Positions 1 to 8,102 of a DNA stretch of 43,424 nucleotides are shown in pieces (within the stretch, counting starts at the first letter, position 1; the number at the start of each line of letters is the position of its first letter). Below the pieces are notes generated by a model, which worked only from the letters and a program-made list of their open reading frames with translations, did no database searches and was not told the DNA's origin. Made by a program: the position numbers and the translations under genes. The DNA comes from Sulfobacillus harzensis (GTDB taxonomy: Bacteria; Bacillota; Sulfobacillia; Sulfobacillales; Sulfobacillaceae): NCBI RefSeq assembly GCF_012933365.1, contig NZ_JABBVZ010000027.1, positions 1 through 43,424 of the forward strand, in the 5' to 3' direction.

Positions 1-83
1 GTGGCCTCATACCATTTGTCTTCAATACTTCAGCTAATTCCAACGACCGAGCCAGCAGTTCTTTATCTAGATTAGGAGGGTAT

Positions 84-160
84 TCGGATTCTGTGATTGA
101 TTTGCGGGATTCGACCGCACATGACAATTCGAGGCAAAATCGGATTCTATGATTGATTTG
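84..160. repeat. pair of 21-bp direct repeats
   Basis: Bases 84-104 and 140-160 read the same 21-bp word (core CGGATTCT-GATTGATTTG) with one mismatch, 56 bp apart. Both lie just before the transposase remnant at 177. They may be footprints of IS ends or of repeated insertion. No function is visible. Confidence 0.5.
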
Positions 161-176
161 ACACGGATTCCGCTGG

Positions 177-524
177 ATGAAGGCTCCGGTCCATCTCACC
201 GCCTTCTTTCTCGAAAAGCCGGAGCGGGTAGTCGGGCTGGGGTATGTTCTCTTGCTCGCACTTCAGTTCGCCCGCTTCATGCGGGCGGTGGTTCGGCACG
301 CGATGGTTGACCAGCCGCCCGTGGACCTGCCCGACGGGCGCCACATCGTGCAGCCCTCGGAACGGGTCATTTTGGATACCCTTCGAACCTTGTGGATCGA
401 ACAGCGGTCCCACGGCTCCATTACCTGGTACCAGTGGACGCATGTGCAACCCCACGCGCGGCGGATCTTAGACATGCTCCAGGTTCCCATCGAGCACCGG
501 TTCCAACGGCCCGGATCCGGCTAA
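177..524 (+). pseudogene. C-terminal remnant of an IS1634-like (DDE) transposase
   Basis: An open frame of 115 codons. It begins with a stretch like the end of IS1634/IS4-group transposases: a hydrophobic run (VVGLGYVLLLALQFARF) after FFLEKPER, the place where these transposases read like 'flkkpeRieAL..lLAL'. The N-terminal part with the first catalytic aspartates is absent, and the sequence before 177 has no matching frame, so this is a truncated transposase, not a working gene. It ends 130 bp before the intact ISL3 transposase, which suggests repeated insertion at this edge. I recognise the family from the C-terminal pattern only; a search is needed to name the IS. Confidence 0.5.
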
Positions 525-656
525 ACAACCCGTCGGCTAAATCCCTGCGTTTTCTCGTGGTGACCCGCGGAATCTAAGATTTGATTTGGGTGGCGTTCAC
601 ACGATACCCTGTTCTAAGCCGGTCAACAGATCGCGGCAGACGGAAAGGATGACATC

Positions 657-2036
657 GTGGAGATCCCCAACTTCTTGAACCTCCCTCGATACACCATTAC
701 CGCTTTTGAGGAAACCGATGATGCCTACCACGTTGCGGCCGAAATTCCGGAACGGCCGGCTGCCTGTCCCCATTGTGCCCATGCGGGGTTCGTCGGCTTT
801 GGCCATCGCGAACAGTGGATTCGGGATCTCCCGATGCATGGGAAACGGGTTCGACTGTATCTCCGCACCCGCCGGTTTCGCTGCAAATCCTGTCATCGCA
901 CGTTTTATGAGGCCTTGCCCGCTGTGGATGGCAAGCGGCCGATGACACAACGTCTCGTCGCCTGGATGGGGCCCCAAGCGATGCGGCGGCCCTTTGTTCA
1001 TGTCGCAGAGGAGGTGGGCGTTGACGAGGCCACGGTGCGCGATGTGTTCAGCGATTATGTGGCCCAATGGGAAGCTCACCGACACGTGGAAACCCCGACA
1101 TGGCTCGGACTGGATGAAATTCACCTGACCAAAGCGCGCGGTGTGGTCACGAATGTGCGGGAACGCACGCTCGTCGACATCCTCGTGGACCGCCGCAAGG
1201 ACACAGTCGCGCGCTACTTAGGGCGGCTCCCGAATCGCTCGCAGATTCAACTGGTAGCCATGGATATGTGGCGGCCGTACAAGGAAGCCGTGGAGGCGGT
1301 CTTGCCCCAAGCTATCATTGTCATTGACAAGTTCCACGTGCTCAAGATGGCCAATGCCGCGGTCGAACGGGTCCGCAAGCACCTCCGGCAGTCGCTCACG
1401 CCGGCTCAGCGCCGCGGACTCATGCACGACCGTTTTGTCCTCTTGAAGCGGGAAGCCGACCTGGCCGACCGGGAGCAACTGCTGCTGTCCACGTGGACCA
1501 AAAACTTCCCGGACCTCGGGGAAGTGCACCGTCGAAAAGAAGACTTTTTCCGCCTCTTCGAATGCCGGAGCCACGAAGAGGCTCACCGTCAGTTTAGGAT
1601 CTGGGAGGCTGGGCTCGCCGGCGACATGGCGACCGCGTTCACGGAACTCACCACGGCGTGGCATCACTGGGAACGAGAAATCCTAGCGTATTTCGACCAT
1701 CCGATTACCAACGCCTATACCGAAAGCCTCAATAGTTTAATCCGCGCGACGGATCGGATCGGGCGCGGGTACAGCTTCGCCGCGCTGCGGGCGAAGCTCT
1801 TGTGGTCGGAAGGCGCCGACAAAGCCACCTATCGACGAGCCAAAGTGCCCCGAGAACGCCCCCTAGCGGACAAGCCACCTACCGCCTACGGAGGCTCCTT
1901 CCTTAGGCCGATGCCCACCACTATGGTTCTACAGGAAGATGACGCCATGGACTACGGGGTCAAGCTAGACCATGTGGAGGCTCGCATCCAAGAGGGAATT
2001 AGCACCGTCCGGGGAGACCAGACAATAAAGCGATAA
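657..2036 (+). CDS. ISL3-family transposase
   Basis: A 459-residue transposase that would move its own insertion sequence by DDE chemistry. Residues about 36-90 hold a zinc ribbon (CPHC ... CKSC). A helix-turn-helix region follows, then the DDE_Tnp_ISL3 core: Asp in LGLDEIHL, Asp in VAMDMWRPY, and Glu in NAYTESLNSLIR near residue 360. The GTG start at 657 has GGAAAGG about 9 bp upstream. Length suits the family (about 400-550 residues) and the frame is intact, so the protein may be active. I could not define terminal inverted repeats. It has no cargo gene and stands between a transposase remnant and the biosynthetic cluster. Confidence 0.9.
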   Translation: MEIPNFLNLPRYTITAFEETDDAYHVAAEIPERPAACPHCAHAGFVGFGHREQWIRDLPMHGKRVRLYLRTRRFRCKSCHRTFYEALPAVDGKRPMTQRLVAWMGPQAMRRPFVHVAEEVGVDEATVRDVFSDYVAQWEAHRHVETPTWLGLDEIHLTKARGVVTNVRERTLVDILVDRRKDTVARYLGRLPNRSQIQLVAMDMWRPYKEAVEAVLPQAIIVIDKFHVLKMANAAVERVRKHLRQSLTPAQRRGLMHDRFVLLKREADLADREQLLLSTWTKNFPDLGEVHRRKEDFFRLFECRSHEEAHRQFRIWEAGLAGDMATAFTELTTAWHHWEREILAYFDHPITNAYTESLNSLIRATDRIGRGYSFAALRAKLLWSEGADKATYRRAKVPRERPLADKPPTAYGGSFLRPMPTTMVLQEDDAMDYGVKLDHVEARIQEGISTVRGDQTIKR

Positions 2037-2062
2037 CGAATCGACCTGTTGGAGGGACCACC

Positions 2063-2110
2063 TCTAGCCGTGCCACGGGTACACGGTCTTCCGGCCAAGG
2101 CACGGCTAGA
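2063..2110. terminator. 12-bp stem-loop after the transposase
   Basis: TCTAGCCGTGCC at 2063-2074 pairs perfectly with GGCACGGCTAGA at 2099-2110 across a 24-base loop. It lies between two convergent genes (the ISL3 transposase and the HTH-TPR regulator) and could stop transcription from either side. No U-tract follows, so a role in the IS end is also possible. Confidence 0.45.
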
Positions 2111-2127
2111 CTCGGCGACATGGTCCT

Positions 2128-3297
2128 TTATTTGACTACGGTGATTCGTAGAGCCTTCGCTAGAAATTCCGCCATTCGCTCACTCTTACCTGCCTCCTGG
2201 GAGTTTTCGAGGACACATAGAATAGTAGCTTTCAAGTATAGTAGCCGGACTAGTTGTTTGACGTCGTCCGTTCGAAAGATATAATCAATGCCATCGTGGC
2301 ACAGAGATAGAGCCTCTTGCGCGAGGCCACGCGCAAGCTGCAAACGAGCCAACTCCTCCAAGACACTTGCAGCCAGCGCAAAATGCCCACGGCTTCGGTA
2401 AGCTTCCAGACATTCGTTAAGGTAGGGCTCGGCTACGCTGTATTTCTCTTGCTCACGGAGAATGACGCCCAGGTTTTGTTTCGCACCAAACCCCCGCATT
2501 TCGTCAATCCCTTGATAGAACATCGCACTGATCACAGTGTGATGATGTGCTCTTTCGAGGTCTCCCAACGCACGAGCCACGATGCCCAGGCCGTGGTGGC
2601 AACGAGCCATCATTTCCACATTATTCGTTTGCTCCGCAAGCTCAAGTGCTGTTGTGTAGAGTTCGAATGCTTGTTCGTGGCGATTAAGCAAATACAATGT
2701 CGATCCCATGTTTCCGAGGGCTCGGAGCCTTGTGGCGGGTTCGGGGTTGAATTCGAGCACGGTTTCGTACACGGCCAAAGCATCCAGAAAGCGAGACAGA
2801 GTAAAATACGCATTGCCCAGTTGTATGAGCAATGTAAGGTCGTCCGTCCCGATATTTTCAGATTGGATAAGCCTGAGGGCGGACCGCTGAAGAACGTACA
2901 GTGCCCGTTCCGTCCCTGTCTCTATGCTCAGAAAATCTCGCGCCGCGCCAAGCAGATCGCTGTTCGCGGCTTGCCCTTCCATAAATAGCTCCCATGCCAA
3001 ATAAAGCTGATCTGGTCCCCCGGCCTTCTTACCTTCACTCCGCAGTTTGTGCCCGTGTCTAACCAGTGCAGCCTTTTCCGAATGATCGGCGTCGACGATC
3101 TCCCCCAGCGGCACGTGAAGTCGCTCGCTTAAGACTTTGAGAGTGGATAAAGGAGGTACAACCACACCGGATTCAATTTGGCTGATGTAAGACCGGTCGA
3201 ACAGTCCTTTCGCCAGGTCGGCCTGGGTCATGTTCCGGCTGATCCTGAATTTTTTTATTCGTTCTCCTAGAGTTTGCGTAACAACAACACCCCCCAG
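2128..3297 (-). CDS. HTH-TPR transcriptional regulator, RNPP-like (peptide-sensing type)
   Basis: An XRE-type helix-turn-helix (TQADLAKGLF, SYISQIESG) is followed by about 300 residues of helical TPR-like repeats (for example LGNAYFTLSRFLDALAVYE, LGNMGSTLYLLNRHEQAFELY, HHGLGIVARALGDLERA). This is the architecture of PlcR/NprR-type regulators, whose TPRs bind an imported signalling peptide. The first ATG (3231) would cut off helix 1. The frame runs on upstream as LGERIKKFRISRN, a textbook helix 1, back to a CTG codon at 3297 after an in-frame stop, so the true start is upstream of 3231 and non-ATG. AGGAG lies in front of an ATA codon within this stretch. The gene is divergent from a small exported-peptide gene, and two palindromes sit between them. 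I infer peptide-controlled expression of the neighbouring cluster. AimR-like or ComR-like roles are alternatives. Confidence 0.8.
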   Translation of the reverse strand: MGGVVVTQTLGERIKKFRISRNMTQADLAKGLFDRSYISQIESGVVVPPLSTLKVLSERLHVPLGEIVDADHSEKAALVRHGHKLRSEGKKAGGPDQLYLAWELFMEGQAANSDLLGAARDFLSIETGTERALYVLQRSALRLIQSENIGTDDLTLLIQLGNAYFTLSRFLDALAVYETVLEFNPEPATRLRALGNMGSTLYLLNRHEQAFELYTTALELAEQTNNVEMMARCHHGLGIVARALGDLERAHHHTVISAMFYQGIDEMRGFGAKQNLGVILREQEKYSVAEPYLNECLEAYRSRGHFALAASVLEELARLQLARGLAQEALSLCHDGIDYIFRTDDVKQLVRLLYLKATILCVLENSQEAGKSERMAEFLAKALRITVVK

Positions 3298-3298
3298 T

Positions 3299-3316
3299 TA
3301 CTAACAAATGTTAGTA
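3299..3316. promoter_or_regulatory. perfect palindrome, candidate operator
   Basis: TACTAACA-AA-TGTTAGTA is an 18-bp perfect inverted repeat at the 5' end of the regulator gene, inside the divergent intergenic region. Position and symmetry fit a dimeric XRE-type repressor or activator site that could autoregulate the gene. Binding is inferred. Confidence 0.5.
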
Positions 3317-3341
3317 CACCTCACGGAAGTTTGTCCCGAAA

Positions 3342-3353
3342 ATTGTGCACAAT
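3342..3353. promoter_or_regulatory. ATTGTGCACAAT palindrome, candidate operator
   Basis: A perfect 12-bp palindrome 33 bp before the start of the pre-peptide gene, with further CAAT/ATTG half-sites just downstream. It overlaps the place where a promoter for the peptide gene should be. It is a likely second site for the HTH-TPR regulator; the sequence differs from the 3299 palindrome, so the two may serve different proteins. Confidence 0.4.
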
Positions 3354-3385
3354 GCAATTAGACAATCATTAAGGAGTTGGCCAAA

Positions 3386-3529
3386 ATGCGTCGTGTCCTT
3401 GCGGTGCTTTCAATGACTATGATGATTCTGGTTGTTGGCCTTTCATTAACAACGTCTGCCCGGCATCACACTTTGGCGACAAGCCAAGTCACCAGTCCGA
3501 GTGACGTGACGAATCCGGGCGTGAGCTAA
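3386..3529 (+). CDS. small exported pre-peptide, candidate quorum-sensing signal
   Basis: A 47-codon gene with a strong AAGGAG ribosome binding site 9 bp before its ATG. The product starts with two arginines and a hydrophobic stretch of about 20 residues (VLAVLSMTMMILVVGLSL), then TTSA, a good signal-peptidase site, then a polar 22-residue tail ending SDVTNPGVS. This is the layout of Phr/PapR/NprX-type pro-peptides that are exported, trimmed, re-imported and sensed by TPR regulators. Its place, divergent from just such a regulator and directly before the biosynthetic genes, supports that role. Alternatives are a leader peptide or a ribosomally made precursor for the cluster. No oligopeptide permease is encoded in the window, so re-import would use a chromosomal Opp system. 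Confidence 0.65.
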   Translation: MRRVLAVLSMTMMILVVGLSLTTSARHHTLATSQVTSPSDVTNPGVS

Positions 3530-3682
3530 CAGGCCAACAGAATTTCAGATGCGTACCACCCCTGGGACTACCCTACGTAACACGTCGTCATATATAAGCG
3601 CTAATCACCCTAAACTTCGTTGCGATGGCCTGGTTCTCAAATCACATACCCTATGCGGAATATCATGGAGGTGAAGCATTTC

Positions 3683-4723
3683 GTGCGAATTGATCAAACA
3701 ATGGGAGGGCCAAAGGTTTCCCCGCCAAAATCATGGTCCACTCCCAATAGCCACTTTTTAACCGTTTTGCACGAGCCGTGGTACAAAACCGTAATGCACA
3801 TACAAAGCACGGTTAGTGTAGCGACCACAGAGTTTTGGATCCAACGCGGGGCGCAGCTCCTGTGCTTGCCAATAACAACGGGGTCTGTTTCAAGTCCTAA
3901 TGCGGTTGGAAGCGATTCTATTCCTGTTCCGGTTTCGATATTCGGGGTTCACACTTACTTGGCGGATTCCATGCAGTTCTTATTGGAATATGGATGCCGG
4001 CTCAGCCCCGAAGGGTGTTTTTACCTAATGCCGTCCTTTCGCGGAGAGGACGTGGATAGTAGTCATCTGGCACAGTTCTTTCACAGTGAGGTGGAATTGG
4101 TTGGTACGTTGGACGATGTTATGGAAGCGGCGGAGGATTACATCCGGTTCCTTGCTTCACGGATACTGGAACGCCACGATACATTAGTGATGGATGCCGC
4201 GGGAACAATCGAGCACTTAAAGAAAGTCGTTCAAACGTTATCCTTTCCTCGGATTAGCTTCAGCGAAGCTATTGAGTTGCTTGGTGACAATCCCGAGTGG
4301 ATAACCATCAATGCCGTCGGTGGTCGAATTATTAGCCGCAAGGGTGAGCAACGACTCATGCAGACTTTGGGGAGCCCCGTGTGGTTAACGAAAATGGATC
4401 ATCTTTCTGTGCCTTTCTACCAGGCATTCGACGGCGATGACTTGCGCACAGCTCGGAATGCCGACCTTCTAATGGGAATCGGAGAGATATTGGGTGCTGG
4501 TGAACGTCACGCAAGCATCAAAGATGCACGTCACGCTCTGGAAGTGCACAGTGTAAGTGAGGTCGACTACGAATGGTACCTCATGATGAAAGAGCTTTAT
4601 CCCTTAAGGACGGCCGGGTTCGGGATGGGAGTCGAACGGTTCCTACTGTGGGTGCTCCAACACGACGACATCCGAGATATTCCCTTGTTGCTCCGCGTCA
4701 ACGGACAACAAATAAATCCTTAA
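3683..4723 (+). CDS. AsnRS/AspRS-like class II synthetase catalytic domain without anticodon domain
   Basis: About 346 residues forming only a class IIb aminoacyl-tRNA synthetase core. Motif 2 lies near residues 117-137 (PSFRGEDVDSSHLAQFF, with Arg120 and Glu122), and motif 3 near the C-terminus is intact (GFGMGVERFLLW). The N-terminal OB-fold that reads the anticodon in AsnRS/AspRS (whole proteins about 430-590 residues) is missing. Known relatives of this shape include archaeal AsnA-like asparagine synthetase, which makes an aminoacyl-adenylate and transfers it to ammonia. The likely role here is to activate Asp, Asn or a related acid for the pathway. I chose the GTG at 3683 because GGAGG lies 11 bp upstream; the frame is open back to TTG 3620. 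It is the first enzyme gene after the pre-peptide. It could instead be a resistant target copy. Confidence 0.7.
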   Translation: MRIDQTMGGPKVSPPKSWSTPNSHFLTVLHEPWYKTVMHIQSTVSVATTEFWIQRGAQLLCLPITTGSVSSPNAVGSDSIPVPVSIFGVHTYLADSMQFLLEYGCRLSPEGCFYLMPSFRGEDVDSSHLAQFFHSEVELVGTLDDVMEAAEDYIRFLASRILERHDTLVMDAAGTIEHLKKVVQTLSFPRISFSEAIELLGDNPEWITINAVGGRIISRKGEQRLMQTLGSPVWLTKMDHLSVPFYQAFDGDDLRTARNADLLMGIGEILGAGERHASIKDARHALEVHSVSEVDYEWYLMMKELYPLRTAGFGMGVERFLLWVLQHDDIRDIPLLLRVNGQQINP

Positions 4724-4749
4724 CAGGAAACAATGGTAGGAGGTTATGC

Positions 4750-5607
4750 ATGTCAACGTCACGGGAAGAGGTCCTTGGATATTTTAAAGAAAAGGCCGAT
4801 AGATATGATTTGGTCGACCAGCAATGGTACTGGGTACTGTCCGACTCATTGCTGTGGGACGCGCTTGTGCACCATGTGTTCCCTAAATTGCCGGATGACT
4901 TTGTAATGCTCGACGCGGGAGGCGGCACGGGTCGGTGGACCGATCGGGTCTTGTCCGCCTTCCCTAAAGCACAGGCCGTGATATTCGATATATCCCCAGA
5001 CATGACCAAGCACGCCCAAGAAAAGGCGCGCCGCAACCACTACGAGGAGCGTTTGACAATTGCGCATGGGGACTTAGAGCAAGTTCAGCACCATTTGAAA
5101 GCCAGCACATTCGATTTAATCATTTCGTTCCACAATGTAATGGGGTTCGTGAATCCCGAACAGGTAATGCCCCAGCTCGCGTCGTTATCGAAGCCGGGCG
5201 GGCTCGTTGTTCTATTCGTGCCCAATCGGTATCATGCAGCGTTTTTTAATATCTTCCAAGCGAATATTGAACGGGCCGAGGATGCGATAAACCATTGGTT
5301 AGGCAAATTTGTTGACGACATGCCATCGCTGAACCTGTATTCTCCGAGCTCTCTCCGGAATGCGCTGCAATCATGCGGGCTTCATTGCGAATGGCTATCT
5401 GGGTTTCCTTCGCTTGTTTATCCGGGATACGAAGAAACGAGGATCGAGGGCTCCAGTATCCATAATCAAGAATTGTTGCGCGATCCCGTGATGTTTCGTA
5501 GAATTTTCGATTTGGAGAAGTCTGTGGCTACTGAGCCAGACGCAGCAGCCCGAGGTAACAACTTGTTTGTAGTTGCTGCGAAGGTAGTCGACGGAGGTCG
5601 TTCATGA
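4750..5607 (+). CDS. SAM-dependent methyltransferase (class I)
   Basis: A 285-residue soluble enzyme. The Rossmann motif I reads VMLDAGGGTGRW (residues 52-63), followed by the acidic end of strand 2 (AVIFDIS), a motif around GDLEQV, and strand 4 (FDLIISFHNVMGFV). This is a standard methyltransferase fold of the type that methylates small molecules. The ATG at 4750 follows AGGAGG with 6 bp spacing, which overrides longer in-frame starts. The gene begins 26 bp after the synthetase-like gene and its last codons overlap the P450 start by 4 bp (ATGA), so the three are co-translated. It probably N-, O- or C-methylates an intermediate of the cluster; the acceptor cannot be read from the sequence. 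Confidence 0.85.
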   Translation: MSTSREEVLGYFKEKADRYDLVDQQWYWVLSDSLLWDALVHHVFPKLPDDFVMLDAGGGTGRWTDRVLSAFPKAQAVIFDISPDMTKHAQEKARRNHYEERLTIAHGDLEQVQHHLKASTFDLIISFHNVMGFVNPEQVMPQLASLSKPGGLVVLFVPNRYHAAFFNIFQANIERAEDAINHWLGKFVDDMPSLNLYSPSSLRNALQSCGLHCEWLSGFPSLVYPGYEETRIEGSSIHNQELLRDPVMFRRIFDLEKSVATEPDAAARGNNLFVVAAKVVDGGRS

Positions 5608-6776
5608 GCATCGAACGCGACCTGAGGAACCCATATTCTTGGTATGATGAAGCCCGCAATAAATGTCCAGTTTACTGGGACCATGCCGAAGAAGGCTGGT
5701 TGGTGTTAAGCCACGAGCTGATTAACGAAGTATTGCTCAACCCAAAATTTGCAGCCCGCGCGGACATGAGTTTTATGGGTGAGGTTGCCCCGACGTTGCG
5801 GCAACACTTTGAGAGTTGGCTGCTATTTACTGATCCCCCGAAGCACAACGTTTTACGCAAGCTCATTGGGCCAGCCTTCTCCTCGAAGAGATATCCGTCG
5901 TTTGAACGTACTCTGTCCGACAGAGCCAATACGCTCGTTGACCGTTTGCTTTTGGAAAACGGTCCGTTTGATCTACTTTCTCAATACGCGATCCCCATGG
6001 CCGAATGCGCCTTGGCGATGATTTTGACGTTGGATGGCCAAGAGGTCGCGAATGCACGCGAATGGGCGGACGATTTACTAGACTTCATAAATGTCGATTT
6101 TTCGCCAGAACAGCTTGCGGTGTCCCTGAAAGCTTTAAACGCTATGACAAAGATCGTGAAAGACAAGGTACTGACGTCCAAAGCCTCCTTTCCAAAAGGG
6201 ACCATCCTGAGCACAATAAACCAGGCATGGTCTCAGGGCGAAATTTCGGAAGTCGAGGCCGGAGCACTATTTGGGCAGATCGTTACAGGCATGCTTGGAG
6301 CCGTTCCCCACTTGGTTAGCAACGCAGTCCTGGCGTTGGTGCAGCACCCTGCTCAATGGTCCCGGCTGCAAAGCAATCCGGACGCCATTGATGGCGCTGT
6401 TGAGGAGTTTCTACGGTATGATACCCCCTTCTTGTTGGTTACTCGGACAAGTACTGCGGAGATGACGCTCGGCGGCGTCGCTCTGCACCCAGGCGATCGT
6501 ATTGGGCTAATGCTGGGCGCCGGCAATCGGGATCCTGCTACCTTCGAACACCCGCATGCGTTGGACGTTGAAAGACGACCCAATCCACACCTTTCCTTCG
6601 GTATTGGCGCTCACTTTTGCCTGGGGGCAGGAATGACGCGTTCTATCGCGAGCGTGGCGATTGGAACCCTCACAAGGCGCGTTAGAAAGATCGAGCTACA
6701 CGAACCGGTAAGGTTTCGGCAATTGTTCGGTATGCGGAACGCTGAAGAGTTGATGGTCAGTATGGAGGCAAAGTAG
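5604..6776 (+). CDS. cytochrome P450 with an altered I-helix
   Basis: A 390-residue bacterial-type soluble P450. The heme loop is SFGIGAHFCLGAGMTR with ligand Cys339. The ExxR pair is Glu268-Arg271 (EEFLR). The I-helix, which normally reads AGHETT or AGxDT, here reads TGMLGAVPHLVSN (about residues 228-240), so the conserved acid-alcohol pair used for O2 activation and proton delivery is missing. Peroxygenases, nitric-oxide reductase-type and some biosynthetic P450s also deviate here. The enzyme is expected to oxidise a pathway intermediate, perhaps by unusual chemistry. Redox partners are not encoded nearby. It overlaps the methyltransferase stop and is followed 18 bp later by the exporter gene. 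Confidence 0.9.
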   Translation: MSIERDLRNPYSWYDEARNKCPVYWDHAEEGWLVLSHELINEVLLNPKFAARADMSFMGEVAPTLRQHFESWLLFTDPPKHNVLRKLIGPAFSSKRYPSFERTLSDRANTLVDRLLLENGPFDLLSQYAIPMAECALAMILTLDGQEVANAREWADDLLDFINVDFSPEQLAVSLKALNAMTKIVKDKVLTSKASFPKGTILSTINQAWSQGEISEVEAGALFGQIVTGMLGAVPHLVSNAVLALVQHPAQWSRLQSNPDAIDGAVEEFLRYDTPFLLVTRTSTAEMTLGGVALHPGDRIGLMLGAGNRDPATFEHPHALDVERRPNPHLSFGIGAHFCLGAGMTRSIASVAIGTLTRRVRKIELHEPVRFRQLFGMRNAEELMVSMEAK

Positions 6777-6794
6777 CTCGTTCGGAGGTTGGAT

Positions 6795-8102
6795 GTGGGC
6801 AGTTATTTTACTACCTTTCGCGGTTTTTCTATCCCGGCTCGCATCATTATCATCGGAGGCGCATTGAACGCATTCGGAAACGGCATCGTGTTCCCGTTTC
6901 TGTTTGTGTACATACACAATGCTCTTCATCTGCCATACGAAGTGGCAGGCGCCGCGATGTCAATCATGGCAATAGCGGGATTGGTGGTCGGGCCGATTTT
7001 TGGTAAAGCCGCTGATATTGTGGGTTACAAATTGATGTTTGGCATATCGTTGTTGCTTCAGGCATTCGGCTATGGTTTGTTGGCCCTCGTAACAAGAGAC
7101 TGGCAAGTGTTTCTGGTCCTCATTCTAGCGGGAGCTGGCAATGGCGGATTTTGGCCGGTTCAACTTGCCATTATGCAGGGCCTTGCGGAGGATGCCCAAC
7201 GTTCGCATTTATTCGTCTTTGACCGGGTGGGGGCCAACGCGGGAATCGGACTCGGTGGACTGGCCGGCGGCGCCGTCATGTTGTCGGCGCTTCCATACCG
7301 GTACACTCTAATTTTCGAGGTAGATGCCGCATCTTTTCTTCTTTTTCTGCTGTTATTTATCCTATCATATGGTCACGTGATCCCACAGGCGTCGGACGAT
7401 GGCGCCGCGGAGATGGAACCGGAAGAGTCGGAGCAACAAAGATCCGCGATTTACAGAGACCGTACTTTGATCGGCCTTGCTGCGATTCGCTTTTTACTCG
7501 TTCTGGGAGGCTACGCTCTATTTGAAACGGCCCTCACCTTGTTTGCATTTAATCGAACCTCCTTGGGCGCGTCTTCGCTAGGCTGGCCTTTTTTTGTAAA
7601 TGCCTTTGCCGGATTGCTCATCCAAGTGCCTTTAGCGAAAGCCTTGCAAGGGCGCAACCGTATGGGCGCCCTGTTCATTGCCAGTGTCATTTGGGCTGCG
7701 GCATGGCTTCTCCTCGACGCGAGTGCGGTCTTTCCGGAGGGCCGTAGCTTTGTTCTTGGCATCGTTGTCTTGGTGGCCTTCTTGTTTAGTATTGGAGAAG
7801 CCATCGAAGGGGTGACGTATGAGCCTCTGGTTGCGGACTTGTCGCCTCCAGCGCGGGCTGGTCAATACATGTCCGTAGTCACGTCGTCATGGCAACTCGG
7901 TTTGGTTTTAGCCCCAACGATGACCGGATTTTTCATGAAGTTGTCGCCCGGCGCTCTGTGGCCATTCGCCAGCGTCCTTTGTTTAGTCGCTGGCACATTG
8001 TCCCTCCTAATGAACCGAATTGTTCCACAGGAGTTCCGACACGTCCCCGTAGAAGCAAGCGGGCCAGTGGTTGCTAGCACAGAGGGGAGGCGAGTGGATT
8101 GA
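6795..8102 (+). CDS. MFS transporter, probable product exporter
   Basis: A hydrophobic protein of about 435 residues with around 12 predicted membrane segments and the layout of drug-efflux MFS proteins. GPIFGKAADIVGYKLM between segments 2 and 3 corresponds to the MFS signature loop (GxxxDxxGxR/K-like). A charged hydrophilic stretch (DDGAAEMEPEESEQQR) separates the two halves. GTG 6795 is preferred because GGAGG lies 6 bp upstream; the TTG at 6789 abuts the ribosome binding site. The final bases overlap the next start by 4 bp (TTGA). Embedded among the biosynthetic genes, it most likely exports the product and gives self-protection. Confidence 0.85.
   Translation: MGSYFTTFRGFSIPARIIIIGGALNAFGNGIVFPFLFVYIHNALHLPYEVAGAAMSIMAIAGLVVGPIFGKAADIVGYKLMFGISLLLQAFGYGLLALVTRDWQVFLVLILAGAGNGGFWPVQLAIMQGLAEDAQRSHLFVFDRVGANAGIGLGGLAGGAVMLSALPYRYTLIFEVDAASFLLFLLLFILSYGHVIPQASDDGAAEMEPEESEQQRSAIYRDRTLIGLAAIRFLLVLGGYALFETALTLFAFNRTSLGASSLGWPFFVNAFAGLLIQVPLAKALQGRNRMGALFIASVIWAAAWLLLDASAVFPEGRSFVLGIVVLVAFLFSIGEAIEGVTYEPLVADLSPPARAGQYMSVVTSSWQLGLVLAPTMTGFFMKLSPGALWPFASVLCLVAGTLSLLMNRIVPQEFRHVPVEASGPVVASTEGRRVD

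Noticed and set aside
2128..3529. Reading the regulator-peptide pair as a phage arbitrium (AimR/AimP) system
   Set aside because: The peptide gene is divergent instead of downstream, and no lysogeny genes are near; RNPP control of the cluster fits better.
3549..3674. Small frame at ATG 3549 between the pre-peptide and the synthetase-like gene
   Set aside because: No ribosome binding site and it overlaps the start region of the next gene out of frame.
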